Assembly: GCF_003052295.1 (NCBI RefSeq)
Contig: NZ_QBLC01000003.1
Coordinates: 248,001 to 312,000 of the forward strand
Direction: 5' to 3'
Length of the DNA stretch: 64,000 nt
Source: Trichococcus paludicola
Lineage (GTDB): Bacteria > Bacillota > Bacilli > Lactobacillales > Aerococcaceae
Position 1 is the first letter of the stretch. Every line of letters starts with the position of its first letter. A model generated the notes under the pieces. That model searched no databases, was not told where the DNA came from, and was given only the letters and a program-made list of their open reading frames with translations. A program made the position numbers and the translations under genes. Shown piece by piece: positions 53,345-62,010 of this stretch.

Positions 53345-53530
53345 TTGCGGCGTGCGCCGCTCTTCGGAGGAGAGTAGCCGGAAGGGGCTTCAGCTCCGAC
53401 GAGAGCGCCCTCGTCGGAGGAACGCTCAAAAAAATTGCCCCAGCTCCGAGGAAGCCCGTCTCCCCGGAGGTGAGCACCCGGAATGCGGGGCGAACTCCGG
53501 CGAAGCCTGCGTTCACCGGAGGAAACAAAA
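53345..53530. repeat. GC-rich tandem hairpin repeats, about 50-bp period
   Basis: CTCCGAC (53394), CTCCGAG (53444) and CTCCGGC (53495) are spaced 50 and 51 bp. Each is followed about 20 bp later by CGGAGG or CCGGAGG, so each unit can fold as CTCCG with CGGAG. A partial unit (TCGGAGG near 53364) precedes them. The stretch is far richer in G+C than its surroundings. I see no credible gene in 53147-53625; an inverted repeat AGGTTCA (53252-53258) with TGAACCT (53277-53283) lies before the array. Confidence 0.75.
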
Positions 53531-53533
53531 AAA

Positions 53534-53579
53534 CGCACGCAAGCGATTCAGCGGGGCAGCCCCCGCGCGCTTGCGTGCG
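53534..53579. terminator. long GC-rich hairpin closing the repeat array
   Basis: CGCACGCAAGCG (53534-53545) pairs with CGCTTGCGTGCG (53568-53579), and GCGGGG (53551-53556) pairs with CCCCGC (53561-53566) inside. Seven A residues precede it (53527-53533), so on the minus strand it looks like a terminator with a T run, serving the minus-strand pair at 53626-54244. Confidence 0.7.
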
Positions 53580-53625
53580 ACAAAACATTCTAGTGGATAT
53601 TTATTTGGTACAAAATAAAAGCTTA

Positions 53626-54033
53626 TTAATCTCTGAAGCGATTCGCGTATCTAAGCAGTCCGTAAATAATAATTGCAACTACTGTCCCACTGATCAAAGC
53701 CAATATCGGATGGACTTGCAGGAAAGCAAAATAGAAAAAAATAGTCGTGATAAGAAAAACGCCCAAACTAATGAAAGCAATTTTTTTGTGGGTCATTTTT
53801 TCCTTGTCCTCCATAGGACCACTTACATTCACAGACAGAACAACCAGCGTGTATGTACCTATCGCAAAGACGGCCCAGAGCGGGTTGCCATATGTAAAGA
53901 CGCCGCTTGTATCTTGTGACTTGATAATTTGATAAACCAGAAAAATCAGGATCGCTAAGTTTTGAACTATCCAAGCAATGCGTATGTTCATCAGATTCCT
54001 CAGGATAAGCCGTTCATCTTTAATTTTTTTCAT
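53626..54033 (-). CDS. small membrane protein of unknown function
   Basis: A 135-residue protein with about four membrane helices (WIVQNLAILIFLVYQII; LWAVFAIGTYTLVVLSV; IAFISLGVFLITTIFFYFAF; ILALISGTVVAIIIYGLL). A basic N-terminus (MKKIKDERLILRN) is present. I do not recognise the family. ATG 54033 has AAGGAG 9 bp upstream. It overlaps the end of an XRE-type regulator gene by 14 bp. Such regulator-membrane protein pairs are common in Firmicutes, and the regulator likely controls it. Confidence 0.75.
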   Translation of the reverse strand: MKKIKDERLILRNLMNIRIAWIVQNLAILIFLVYQIIKSQDTSGVFTYGNPLWAVFAIGTYTLVVLSVNVSGPMEDKEKMTHKKIAFISLGVFLITTIFFYFAFLQVHPILALISGTVVAIIIYGLLRYANRFRD

Positions 54034-54244
54034 TTTCAGTTGCTCCTTCCAATTGTTCGATCCAAAAAACGTCATCCAATGTTTTGTTGAGTGCATAGCA
54101 GAGTTGAAGACAGAGTTTGAGCGAGGGGTTGTACTCGGATTTTTCTATAAGACTTAAGGTTTGCCTTGTAATCCCCGCATAGTCTGCAAGTTCTTTTTGT
54201 GAAAGATTTTTCTCTATTCTGAATTTTTTCACATGATTTTCCAC
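54020..54244 (-). CDS. XRE family HTH regulator
   Basis: A compact helix-turn-helix regulator (74 residues): VKKFRIEKNLSQKELADYAGITRQTLSLIEKSEYNPSLKLCLQLCYALNKTLDDVFW. The start is GTG 54244, 8 bp after AAGGAG. This matches the widespread short XRE group that forms two-gene operons with small membrane proteins. An 11-bp inverted repeat lies over its promoter. Confidence 0.88.
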   Translation of the reverse strand: MENHVKKFRIEKNLSQKELADYAGITRQTLSLIEKSEYNPSLKLCLQLCYALNKTLDDVFWIEQLEGATENEKN

Positions 54245-54263
54245 CGGGCAGTCTCCTTGTCGT

Positions 54264-54322
54264 GTAATATATATCTTCCGTATATGTAAAATATATATTA
54301 CTTTTTCTGTTTGTAAAGTCAT
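54264..54322 (-). promoter_or_regulatory. promoter and operator-like inverted repeat of the XRE operon
   Basis: GTAATATATAT (54264-54274) and ATATATATTAC (54291-54301) form a perfect 11-bp inverted repeat with a 16-bp spacer. On the minus strand a TTTACA -35 element and a TATATT -10 overlap it. The position suits autoregulation by the HTH protein. Confidence 0.6.
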
Positions 54323-54436
54323 TTCAAAAGACCATTCATAGCATAGCTACCGTGCGAATGCTTCCTGTTGCCGCCGCCGCTGTGTATAATGAAAGAGAGA
54401 AATCTTGTGATTACGAAAAAAGGACTGATGATCAGT

Positions 54437-54949
54437 ATGAAAGCATATAAATATATCCAAACGCCGCTGGGGAAATACTTGCTGGCTGAAAACGGCAAGG
54501 GCATCACGTTTCTGGAGCATGTTGCATTGGAATTGGATCCGCGGATCGAGAAGGAAATCGCGGCTGGAGAAATGGTTGAGGCGGACACGCCGTTATTGAT
54601 GGAAGGGGAGCGTCAGCTGCAGGAGTATTTCAATGGTGAGCGTCAGGAGTTCGAGCTGCCTTTGGATGCAGCCGGTACGCCTTTCCAATTGAAAGTGTGG
54701 GAAGCCTTGCGCCAAATCCCTTACGGCGAGACGCGCAGCTACAAGGAAATAGCCATCGCTGTCGAAAACCCGAAAGGCGTCCGCGCAATCGGCATGGCCA
54801 ACAACCGTAACCCGATATCGGTCATCACCCCTTGCCACCGCGTCATCGGCACGAACGGGAAACTAATTGGGTATGCCGGTGGGTTGCATTTGAAGGAATA
54901 TTTGCTGAATCATGAGACAAAGGTTGCAATCGAAAATGCCACTGTCTAA
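54437..54949 (+). CDS. ogt: methylated-DNA--protein-cysteine methyltransferase
   Basis: A suicide repair enzyme that takes alkyl groups from O6-alkylguanine (170 residues). The N-terminal domain is degenerate, and the C-terminal domain carries the active site PCHRVIG with the acceptor Cys133, the Arg-finger region YGETRSYKEIA, and the NRNPISVI segment. I used ATG 54437 (MKAYKYIQTPLG). ATG 54428 is an alternative but lies only 3 bp after AAAGGA. Single gene with TATAAT at 54385-54390 upstream. Confidence 0.93.
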   Translation: MKAYKYIQTPLGKYLLAENGKGITFLEHVALELDPRIEKEIAAGEMVEADTPLLMEGERQLQEYFNGERQEFELPLDAAGTPFQLKVWEALRQIPYGETRSYKEIAIAVENPKGVRAIGMANNRNPISVITPCHRVIGTNGKLIGYAGGLHLKEYLLNHETKVAIENATV

Positions 54950-55110
54950 GTTGAGTTCTGAATGATTGGGAGAAACGATTCTCAATTAAACAGCTGATTC
55001 TCAATAAGATGAAAATAAACGTACATATGTGCTTTCGTAAGATCATGAGGAAACAGTACCTGAAGAAACAGCTTCAGGTTGCGAACAATGAAAAATCAAA
55101 TTAGAAATGC

Positions 55111-55150
55111 AAAAAGAGTCCGGGACAACACGTTCCGGGCTCTTTTATTT
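55111..55150 (+). terminator. hairpin terminator downstream of ogt
   Basis: A 13-bp stem with two G-U pairs (about 55112-55125 with 55133-55146), followed by a T-rich tail. It lies about 160 bp after ogt; 54950-55110 shows no gene. Confidence 0.75.
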
Positions 55151-55250
55151 GAATAGACTTACGCGATACGCAAATGAAGCAATGAAATATTGAGGATAAA
55201 TAAAATAAACTTCTGACTAACTAATTAGAGGTTTGTTTGTAATCGTTATC

Positions 55251-55271
55251 ATCATAAGTTAAACCTATGAT
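55251..55271 (+). promoter_or_regulatory. LysR-type binding site of the prpF-like operon
   Basis: ATCATAAGTT, 5 bp, TATGAT: an inverted repeat (ATCATA with TATGAT) whose first ten and last six bases recur exactly at 58918-58938. Its centre is about 65 bp upstream of the inferred transcription start (near 55326), the classic position for LysR-type activation. Confidence 0.75.
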
Positions 55272-55289
55272 TTAGATAAAAATGATTGA

Positions 55290-55319
55290 TTGGATATTTG
55301 GTTAACCAGAATTTATACT
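55290..55319 (+). promoter_or_regulatory. sigma-A promoter of the prpF-like operon
   Basis: TTGGAT (55290-55295), 18 bp, TATACT (55314-55319). The palindrome TGGTTAACCA (55299-55308) lies in the spacer. The leader is then about 120 nt long. The stretch 55151-55250 is A+T-rich and I see nothing else in it. Confidence 0.55.
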
Positions 55320-55448
55320 TCAGATATCAAGTTGAGTAATGAGCAATCAATAGAACTGCAGTCTATATGAACTTGTTACTAAAAAGGATTCAACTGGATA
55401 ACCACAAATCCATGGATAATTGAAAACGCAAACATTTGGAGGGACGAT

Positions 55449-56585
55449 ATGTTAAGAGAGCTACAATGCAGCATCTTTCGAGGCGGCACAAGCAAAGGTG
55501 CATTCGTAATGGAAGAAGATTTACCGGAAAACAAAGAGGAACGTGATCAGATCCTGTTAAAAATCATGGGCAGCCCTGATCAACGCCAAATTGATGGTTT
55601 GGGTGGGGCAGTCTCCACGACCAGTAAAGTCGCCATCATTTCAAAAGAGACTGCAGAAGATTGGGACATCAACTATACATTTGCGCAGGTTCAGATCGAT
55701 AAACCTTTTGTCTCCTATGCAGGGAACTGCGGGAACATTTCATCTGCTGTAGGAGTCTTCGCACTTGAAAATAATCTGGTGGATATTACCTCCCCAATCA
55801 CGACTGTCAGGGTATATAATACAAACACAAAGAAAATCATTCACGAGCATATCCCTACTCCTAACGGAGAGATCACCTATGAAGGCGACTTCAGTATCTC
55901 AGGTGTTCCCGGAACTGGCTCGAAGATCGAACTGGAATTTTTGAATCCGGAAGGTTCCTTCACCGGCAAATTGTTGCCGACAGGGCAAACCAAAGACGTG
56001 CTTGAAATCGAAGATTACGGAGATGTCGAAGTATCGATCGTCGATGCGGCAAACCCGTTGGTGTATGTGAGAGCGGGAGATATCGGCTTTATCGGATCCG
56101 AAACGGCAGCCGTGATCGATGCTGATCCAGCGAATCTTGAACTGTTGGAAAAAATCAGGGGAGAAGCAGCCGTCAAAATGGGCTTGGCTGATAAATGGGA
56201 AGAAGCCGCTACGGTGACGCCGGGAGTGCCCAAAATGACGATCGTGTCAGCAGCGCAGGATTTCATTACCGACAGCGGGAAAGAAATAAAGGCATCCGAA
56301 TATGACCTTTCTATCCGGATGATGAGCATGCAGAAAGCCCACAAAACCATCGCTTTGACGGGTGCTTTGTGCACAGCCGCAGCCTGCGCAATCCCGGGTA
56401 CCATCCCGAATGAAGTGTTGGGGAACGAAAATGTGAAAAATGAGCTCGTGCTTGGGCACAGCGACGGCCTCATTTCCGTAGCCATGAAGTACAAGAACGA
56501 AGATGGAAAAATCAAAATTGAATCCGTATCGAGCCACAGGACCGCGAGAAAAATCATGGTCGGTAAAGTCTACTATCAAGGATAG
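55449..56585 (+). CDS. PrpF family aconitate/methylaconitate isomerase-like protein
   Basis: A PrpF family protein (378 residues, two-domain diaminopimelate-epimerase-like fold). PrpF members move the double bond or change cis/trans geometry in tricarboxylates such as 2-methylaconitate and aconitate. Signatures: FRGGTSKGAFV (residues 10-20), LGGAVSTTSKVAI with Lys60 at the place of the reported catalytic lysine (from memory), and SYAGNCGNISSAVG with Cys94. Methylcitrate-cycle partners prpB and prpC are absent. Its neighbours are a citrate-type transporter and aconitase, so aconitate isomerase is the most likely activity. AGGGACG precedes the ATG. Confidence 0.85.
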   Translation: MLRELQCSIFRGGTSKGAFVMEEDLPENKEERDQILLKIMGSPDQRQIDGLGGAVSTTSKVAIISKETAEDWDINYTFAQVQIDKPFVSYAGNCGNISSAVGVFALENNLVDITSPITTVRVYNTNTKKIIHEHIPTPNGEITYEGDFSISGVPGTGSKIELEFLNPEGSFTGKLLPTGQTKDVLEIEDYGDVEVSIVDAANPLVYVRAGDIGFIGSETAAVIDADPANLELLEKIRGEAAVKMGLADKWEEAATVTPGVPKMTIVSAAQDFITDSGKEIKASEYDLSIRMMSMQKAHKTIALTGALCTAAACAIPGTIPNEVLGNENVKNELVLGHSDGLISVAMKYKNEDGKIKIESVSSHRTARKIMVGKVYYQG

Positions 56586-56614
56586 AAATAACACAAAGAA
56601 TAGGAAGTGTTGAA

Positions 56615-57991
56615 ATGTTAGCATTGTTAGGCTATGGAATGATCATTACCTTCATGGTTTTGTTATTAACCAAGAAAATGTCACCTTTTGCAGCATTAAT
56701 TTTAGTTCCCGTCGTTTTTGGTTTAGCTGCAGCATTTATAAGTGGAACACCACTTTTGGAAGTATTTGATTGGATTTTTGGAGGGTTGTATTACTCACTT
56801 GATGGGGATGGGAAACTTATCGGTAAAGGTGTAGCCCCAACGATTACCTTATTGCTGTTCGCCATTCTTTACTTCTCGGTTATGTTGGACGTAGGTCTAT
56901 TCGACCCATTGGCTACGAAGATGATCAAATGGGCAAAAGGCGATCCAATGAAGATTTGTGTCGCTACTGGTGTTATCTCTTTAATCGTGTCACTGGATGG
57001 TGACGGGACAACAACTGTGCTGATCGTAACGACAGCGGTTCTGACGCTTTTCAAGAAGATGAGGATGAACCAGCTTTACTTGGCGGTAATCATCGGATTC
57101 TGCAACTCGGTAATGAACTTAGTCCCTTGGAGTGGACCGATGGCGCGTGCGATGCCGGTGCTGAACTTGACACCGAAAGAATTCTTCGTACCCGTTATCC
57201 CAGGTATGATCGGTGCAACATTCCTGGCATTGTATATGTGCTACTACTATGGTAAAAAAGAGCGCGCTCGTCTGGGCTATGAAAAAGGCAGCGGCATCAT
57301 CCATGACAGCGACTTGGAACACATCATTAAAGAAATCAACGAAAAAGATGCGTATTTGAAACGCCCTAAATTGATTTGGTTCAACTTTTTGCTTACCGCG
57401 GCAATCATGACAATGTTGATCATGGACATCATCAATGGCGGTATCCTCTTCGTGCTTGGTACAGCTATCGCGTTGCTGGTCAACTACAGACAGTTGAATC
57501 TGCAGTCTTCCCGTCTGATCGCAAATGGTGGAGAAGCATTAGGACCAGTGAGCTTAGTTTATGGTGCTGGTATCATCATGGGTGTCCTGAACGGCAGCGG
57601 CATGAGTGCAGCCATCGCACAACAAATGGCTGGCATGATTCCGGAAAACATGGGTGCCTACATTCCATTCTTCCTGGCTTTGATTTCTTTACCAGGGTTG
57701 TTCTTCTTGCCAAATGACGCTTTCTACTTTGGGATCCTGCCGGTATTGGCACCAATTGCTTATCAATACGGTGCAACACCGACTGAAATCGGTGTCGCTT
57801 CCATGATGGGTCAAGCCATCCGCTTTGCAAGTCCATTAGTGGCATTTCTTTATGTTTTGGTTGACAGAACAGAGGTCAGCTTTGGTGATTACTCAAAAGA
57901 ATACCTGAAATGGGGTCTTCCAAGCTTTGTGATCCAAACGGTTATCGCCATTCTGATCGGTGCGATTCCGCTGCCTTTCTTGTTCAATTAA
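56615..57991 (+). CDS. CitMHS family citrate/tricarboxylate transporter
   Basis: A membrane transporter of the CitMHS family (458 residues, about 12 helices), which moves citrate, often complexed with a divalent metal, in symport with protons. Typical segments: SLDGDGTTTVLIVTTAVLTL, GFCNSVMNLVPWSGPMARAM, FLPNDAFYFGILPVLAPIA and GQAIRFASPLVAFLYVLVD. It lies 29 bp after the PrpF-like gene, in one operon. With an isomerase and aconitase, the substrate could be trans-aconitate, citrate or a related acid. It ends 3 bp from the convergent lysR stop, and no terminator is visible between them. Confidence 0.92.
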   Translation: MLALLGYGMIITFMVLLLTKKMSPFAALILVPVVFGLAAAFISGTPLLEVFDWIFGGLYYSLDGDGKLIGKGVAPTITLLLFAILYFSVMLDVGLFDPLATKMIKWAKGDPMKICVATGVISLIVSLDGDGTTTVLIVTTAVLTLFKKMRMNQLYLAVIIGFCNSVMNLVPWSGPMARAMPVLNLTPKEFFVPVIPGMIGATFLALYMCYYYGKKERARLGYEKGSGIIHDSDLEHIIKEINEKDAYLKRPKLIWFNFLLTAAIMTMLIMDIINGGILFVLGTAIALLVNYRQLNLQSSRLIANGGEALGPVSLVYGAGIIMGVLNGSGMSAAIAQQMAGMIPENMGAYIPFFLALISLPGLFFLPNDAFYFGILPVLAPIAYQYGATPTEIGVASMMGQAIRFASPLVAFLYVLVDRTEVSFGDYSKEYLKWGLPSFVIQTVIAILIGAIPLPFLFN

Positions 57992-57994
57992 GCA

Positions 57995-58903
57995 TCAAAC
58001 GACTTCTCGGCAAAGGTCAATCAAGGTTCTGATGTAAGGAGGCAGTTTTCGCCCTTTTCGGTAAGCCACAATCATATCGGCATAATGTGGCTTACCCTCG
58101 AAAGAGAAGAAGCGCGGAGCATTGCCGAATTTCAAGTGACGGATATGGGTTTCATTCAAAAAAGAGATGCCATATCCCGTCATCGTCAGATTGACGGCTG
58201 TCTCGATATTCCGTGTATGCGTCACTTTATTGGGGACGAAATGATGTTCCGCAAAAATCGCTTCGGCGATCTGGCCGGTACGCTGATCGGGGAAATGCAG
58301 AATGAACCGATCCTTTTTGAACAAATGCAGATCAATGGAAGGGTAGCTGCTGTTCGGATTAGGCTTCCCTTGGTCGATGCAAGGATGCCCTGACGGCACA
58401 GCCAACAGGATCTCTTCCGACTTGATGATTTCGTAGTCCAGATTTAAAGCGTGATGCGGCATGTTCATGATTGCGATATCCGCTTCTCCGTTGTTGATTT
58501 TTTCTTCTACAACTTTGGAAGACTCTTCAAGCAACTCGACTTCGATATTCGGGTAGATTTCATTGAATTTCGGCAAGATATCAGGAGCCAGATAAGAACC
58601 CCGCATAAAGGGAATGGAAACGCGCAGACGGCCGATTTTGTTGTCCAGTATGTGGGAAGCTTCATCGTAAAAATTTTCGCGCATGCGCAGAATCTCGATT
58701 CCGGCAGCTAAAAAACGTTCACCAAGGAAAGTCAGTTCATATTTCTTTCCGATTTGATTGAAGACTGGGAATCCCAAGCGGGCCTGCATATTTTTGATGT
58801 ACATGCTCAATGAGGGTTGTGAGATGTATAGAGACTCAGCTGCCCTTGTCAAACTGCCGCAGTCGTTGATCGCCTTCACGTATTCGATATCTTTCATTTC
58901 CAT
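57995..58903 (-). CDS. LysR family transcriptional regulator
   Basis: A LysR-type regulator (302 residues) with an N-terminal winged HTH (DIEYVKAINDCGSLTRAAES, LYISQPSLSMYIKNMQARLG) and an effector domain (YPNIEVELLEES; TGYGISFLNETHIRHL). It lies between the isomerase-transporter operon and divergent acnA. The same 21-bp site occurs at 55251 and 58918, so it likely regulates both units and, because the second site touches its own leader, itself. ATG 58903 follows AAGGGGA. The inducer is probably a tricarboxylate. Confidence 0.92.
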   Translation of the reverse strand: MEMKDIEYVKAINDCGSLTRAAESLYISQPSLSMYIKNMQARLGFPVFNQIGKKYELTFLGERFLAAGIEILRMRENFYDEASHILDNKIGRLRVSIPFMRGSYLAPDILPKFNEIYPNIEVELLEESSKVVEEKINNGEADIAIMNMPHHALNLDYEIIKSEEILLAVPSGHPCIDQGKPNPNSSYPSIDLHLFKKDRFILHFPDQRTGQIAEAIFAEHHFVPNKVTHTRNIETAVNLTMTGYGISFLNETHIRHLKFGNAPRFFSFEGKPHYADMIVAYRKGRKLPPYIRTLIDLCREVV

Positions 58904-58917
58904 AGAATCATCCCCTT

Positions 58918-58938
58918 ATCATAAGTTTTGATTATGAT
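58918..58938. promoter_or_regulatory. LysR-type binding site between lysR and acnA
   Basis: ATCATAAGTT, 5 bp, TATGAT, matching 55251-55271 in both arms. Its centre is about 65 bp upstream of the inferred acnA start (near 58993) and it adjoins the lysR ribosome site. A second inverted repeat, ACATAAA (58941-58947) with TTTATGT (58962-58968), lies next to it toward acnA and may be the activation half-site. Confidence 0.75.
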
Positions 58939-58957
58939 ATACATAAAAAATATATAT

Positions 58958-58999
58958 TTCATTTATGTTTATTATAGGGATACAATCACACTAAGTAAA
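58958..58999. promoter_or_regulatory. overlapping divergent promoters of acnA and lysR
   Basis: For acnA (plus): TTCATT (58958-58963), 17 bp, TACAAT (58981-58986). For lysR (minus): TTTACT (58994-58999), 17 bp, TATAAT (58971-58976). The two overlap, so activation of acnA should interfere with lysR transcription. Confidence 0.55.
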
Positions 59000-59033
59000 T
59001 ACAAGAATATAGAAATTGGAGAGGTACTATACT

Positions 59034-61727
59034 ATGAACAGCAAGCAGAAATCAATTAAAACCATCAATACAAATGGGAAGGAGTATAAGTACTACGATC
59101 TGAAATCACTGGAAAATGAAAAAGTGACGATCGCCAAATTGCCATATTCCATCCGTGTTTTGCTGGAAAACTTGTTGCGACAAGAGGACGGCAACGTCAT
59201 CACCGAACAACACGTCCTGTCCTTAGCCAACTGGAAACCTGTAAACGAAGTGAAAACAGAGATCCCATTCAAACCATCCCGTGTCATTCTGCAGGATTTG
59301 ACAGGCGGAGCGGCGATCGTGGACTTGGCAGCATTGCGTTATGTGACCGATAAATTGGGTAAAGATTCCGCAATCATCAATCCGGACATACCGGTGGATT
59401 TGGTCATTGACCATTCCGTTCAAGTCGACTACTCAGGATTCAATGATGCTTTCAGAATGAACGCGGAAATTGAGTTCGATCGGAATCGTGAGCGTTACGA
59501 ATTCTTCAGTTGGGCGGAAAAATCGTTTGATTCCTTCAGTGTGGTGCCGCCAGCGACAGGGATTGTCCATCAGGTGAACTTGGAATACCTGGCGGATGTC
59601 GTGAAGGAAGCCGAAGCCGATGGGGAAACCATCCTCTACCCGGATACTTTGGTCGGAACCGATTCGCACACCACGATGATCAACGCTTTGGGTGTCCTTG
59701 GTTGGGGCGTCGGCGGCATCGAAGCCGAGGCAGGCATGTTGGGGCAACCGTGCTACCTGCAACTGCCGGATGTCGTGGGAGTTCGCTTCACAGGCAAACT
59801 CCAAAACGGGGCAACGGCAACTGACTTGGCTTTAAAAATGACCCAAGTACTGCGTGAACGGAAGGTAGTCGGAAAGTTTGTCGAATATTTCGGTGAAGGT
59901 TTGAAAAACCTGACGATCGCCGACAGATCGGTCATTGCCAATATGGCACCGGAATACGGTGCGACCTGCGGCTTCTTCCCGGTCGATGACGAAACATTGG
60001 GCTATCTGCGCTTCACCGGCAGAGAAGATGCGAAAGTGGACAGGATCGAAACCTATGTCAAAGCGAACAACCTGTTCTACAATGATGCAATCGAACCAGA
60101 GTATTCAGAGCTGATCGAAATCGAACTTTCAATAGTGGAACCAAGCTTGGCAGGTCCGAAAAGACCGCAGGACTTAGTGAAGCTATCCGATGTCAGCAAA
60201 GAATTTAAAGAGGCATATGCCGCACCGATGGGGAATCAAGGCTTTGGGTTGGAGGCAGCCGATATCGACAATAAAGTGACGATCACCTATGAAGACGGCT
60301 ATCAAGAAGAGATGGAAAATGGAGCGGTATCCATCGCAGCCATCACCAGCTGCACGAATACAAGCAACCCGTACCTGATGCTCAGCGCCGCTTTATTGGC
60401 CAAAAATGCAGTCGAAAAAGGATTGACCGTCAAACGCTATGTCAAAACATCCATGTCGCCGGGGTCGAAAGTGACGGCGCGCTATTATGAAAAATCGGGC
60501 TTATTGCCTTACCTGGAAGCATTGGGCTTCAACATCATCGGCTACGGCTGCATGACGTGCGTGGGCAACTCCGGACCGCTGAGACCGGAAGTCAGCGAAG
60601 CGGCCAAAGAGGGCAACATCCTGCTTTCGGCTGTATTGAGCGGTAACCGCAACTTCGAAGGACGCATCCATGCGGAAGTGAAAGCTGGCTACCTGGCAGC
60701 GCCGCACTTGGTCATCGCCTATGCTTTAGCAGGAAATGTCAAAGTGAATCTGGCCACTGACCCGATCGGTACAGACAAAGAAGGCCAGCCTGTCTATTTC
60801 AAGGACATTTTACCGAGCAACGAAGAAGTCCAAAAAGTTGTGAATGAATCGGTTCTGGCGGATATGTTCAAAGAAGAATATCGTTCCGTATTCGATTCAA
60901 ACGACTTGTGGAACAAAATTGAATCTGCAGATAAACCAGTCTACGATTGGGATGCCGATTCGACCTATATCGCAAATCCGCCATACTTCGAAAACTTCCA
61001 ATTGGAAACAGAGCCGATTACGACTCTGAAAGGATTGCGTGTTTTAGGGAAATTCCAGGATTCGATCACAACCGACCACATTTCACCGGTTGGAGCCATC
61101 GCAATGAAGTCTCCGGCTGGAAAATATCTGATGGAGCATGGCGTGAAACCGAAGGACTTCAATTCGTATGGCAGCCGCAGAGGACACCATGAAGTGATGG
61201 TGCGCGGTACCTTCTCGAATATTCGCCTGAGAAACGCTTTGGCTGACGGACTGGAGGGTGGATTCACCAAATATATCCCGACCAACGAAATCATGCCGAT
61301 TTTCGATGCCAGCGTGAAATACAAAGAAGATGGCACGGGATTGGTCATCCTGGCCGGCGACGACTATGGGATGGGATCTTCCCGTGACTGGGCGGCAAAA
61401 GGCGCCAGACTGTTGGGCGTCGATGCGGTCATCGCGAAAAGTTTCGAACGGATCCACCGCTCCAACCTGATCATGGTGGGTGCGCTCCCGCTGGAATTCC
61501 TGAAAGGTGAAGATGCGGAAACGTTAGGATTGACTGGATTGGAAGAGTACGCGATCGCGATCACGGATGAGGTAAAACCGAATGAAGTGATCACTGTGAC
61601 AGCACAAGCTGCGGATGGAACGGAAAAAACATTCCAAGCTATCGCAAGACTGGATTCTGAGATCGAGATCGACTACTACCGCAACAAAGGGATTTTGCCG
61701 ATGGTGCTCAGAAACAAGATCAAATAG
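59034..61727 (+). CDS. acnA: aconitate hydratase (AcnA type)
   Basis: Aconitase of the cytosolic AcnA/IRP type (897 residues), interconverting citrate, cis-aconitate and isocitrate through a 4Fe-4S cluster. Cluster ligands are Cys440 (SCTNTSNP), Cys506 and Cys509 ([10 protein letters not shown]). Other motifs: [37 protein letters not shown] and the swivel-domain [19 protein letters not shown] 59034 has GGAGAGG 9 bp upstream; ATG 59016 lies before it. AcnA length and N-terminus argue against the methylcitrate enzyme AcnD. No citrate synthase or isocitrate dehydrogenase gene is in the window. Confidence 0.95.
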   Translation: MNSKQKSIKTINTNGKEYKYYDLKSLENEKVTIAKLPYSIRVLLENLLRQEDGNVITEQHVLSLANWKPVNEVKTEIPFKPSRVILQDLTGGAAIVDLAALRYVTDKLGKDSAIINPDIPVDLVIDHSVQVDYSGFNDAFRMNAEIEFDRNRERYEFFSWAEKSFDSFSVVPPATGIVHQVNLEYLADVVKEAEADGETILYPDTLVGTDSHTTMINALGVLGWGVGGIEAEAGMLGQPCYLQLPDVVGVRFTGKLQNGATATDLALKMTQVLRERKVVGKFVEYFGEGLKNLTIADRSVIANMAPEYGATCGFFPVDDETLGYLRFTGREDAKVDRIETYVKANNLFYNDAIEPEYSELIEIELSIVEPSLAGPKRPQDLVKLSDVSKEFKEAYAAPMGNQGFGLEAADIDNKVTITYEDGYQEEMENGAVSIAAITSCTNTSNPYLMLSAALLAKNAVEKGLTVKRYVKTSMSPGSKVTARYYEKSGLLPYLEALGFNIIGYGCMTCVGNSGPLRPEVSEAAKEGNILLSAVLSGNRNFEGRIHAEVKAGYLAAPHLVIAYALAGNVKVNLATDPIGTDKEGQPVYFKDILPSNEEVQKVVNESVLADMFKEEYRSVFDSNDLWNKIESADKPVYDWDADSTYIANPPYFENFQLETEPITTLKGLRVLGKFQDSITTDHISPVGAIAMKSPAGKYLMEHGVKPKDFNSYGSRRGHHEVMVRGTFSNIRLRNALADGLEGGFTKYIPTNEIMPIFDASVKYKEDGTGLVILAGDDYGMGSSRDWAAKGARLLGVDAVIAKSFERIHRSNLIMVGALPLEFLKGEDAETLGLTGLEEYAIAITDEVKPNEVITVTAQAADGTEKTFQAIARLDSEIEIDYYRNKGILPMVLRNKIK

Positions 61728-61796
61728 GCTTTTCTTAACTTGCTACTTCGAGTAAAACTATAAATAGAAGAAGCCGGCCCCGACTCCGGTTTCCAG

Positions 61797-61844
61797 AATA
61801 CGCAAAAAGCAGGCCCGTAACAGCCTGCTTTTTGCGTATTTTAC
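61797..61844 (+). terminator. Terminator after acnA
   Basis: A perfect 18-bp stem (61797-61814 with 61823-61840) with an 8-nt loop and a TTTTA tail. Confidence 0.85.
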
Positions 61845-61910
61845 CTTTAGCAGACCATTTTTGGAGGACGATGGCAATTTCAACTCTACCGGAGTTTGAG
61901 GTTGGTTTGA

Positions 61911-61961
61911 TTGACTAATAAGAATGGGTACCTTATAATATTATGTAATAATAAATATTAC
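61911..61961 (+). promoter_or_regulatory. promoter and operator-like repeat of the unknown two-gene module
   Basis: TTGACT (61911-61916), 17 bp, TATAAT (61934-61939): a near-consensus sigma-A promoter. GTAATA (61945-61950), 5 bp, TATTAC (61956-61961) forms an inverted repeat right at the expected transcription start, a position suited to repression by the HTH protein of the module. Confidence 0.7.
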
Positions 61962-62010
61962 GTGTTACGAGGTTGCTGCTATACTGCGCACTGAGGAGTT
62001 GTGGGAAATC

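Noticed and set aside
53341-53919. Open frames of up to 192 codons across the GC-rich repeat array, on both strands
   Set aside because: They follow the hairpin repeats and have no ribosome site or recognisable protein features. Frames without stops are expected in such GC-rich sequence.
55239-55256. Fur-box-like sequence (AATCGTTATCATC) before the prpF-like gene
   Set aside because: Only one half resembles a Fur box, and the LysR-type repeat that overlaps it is better supported by its exact second copy.
55449-61727. Methylcitrate cycle (PrpF with AcnD) as the meaning of this locus
   Set aside because: prpB and prpC are absent, and the aconitase has AcnA rather than AcnD length and N-terminal sequence. 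Not fully excluded.
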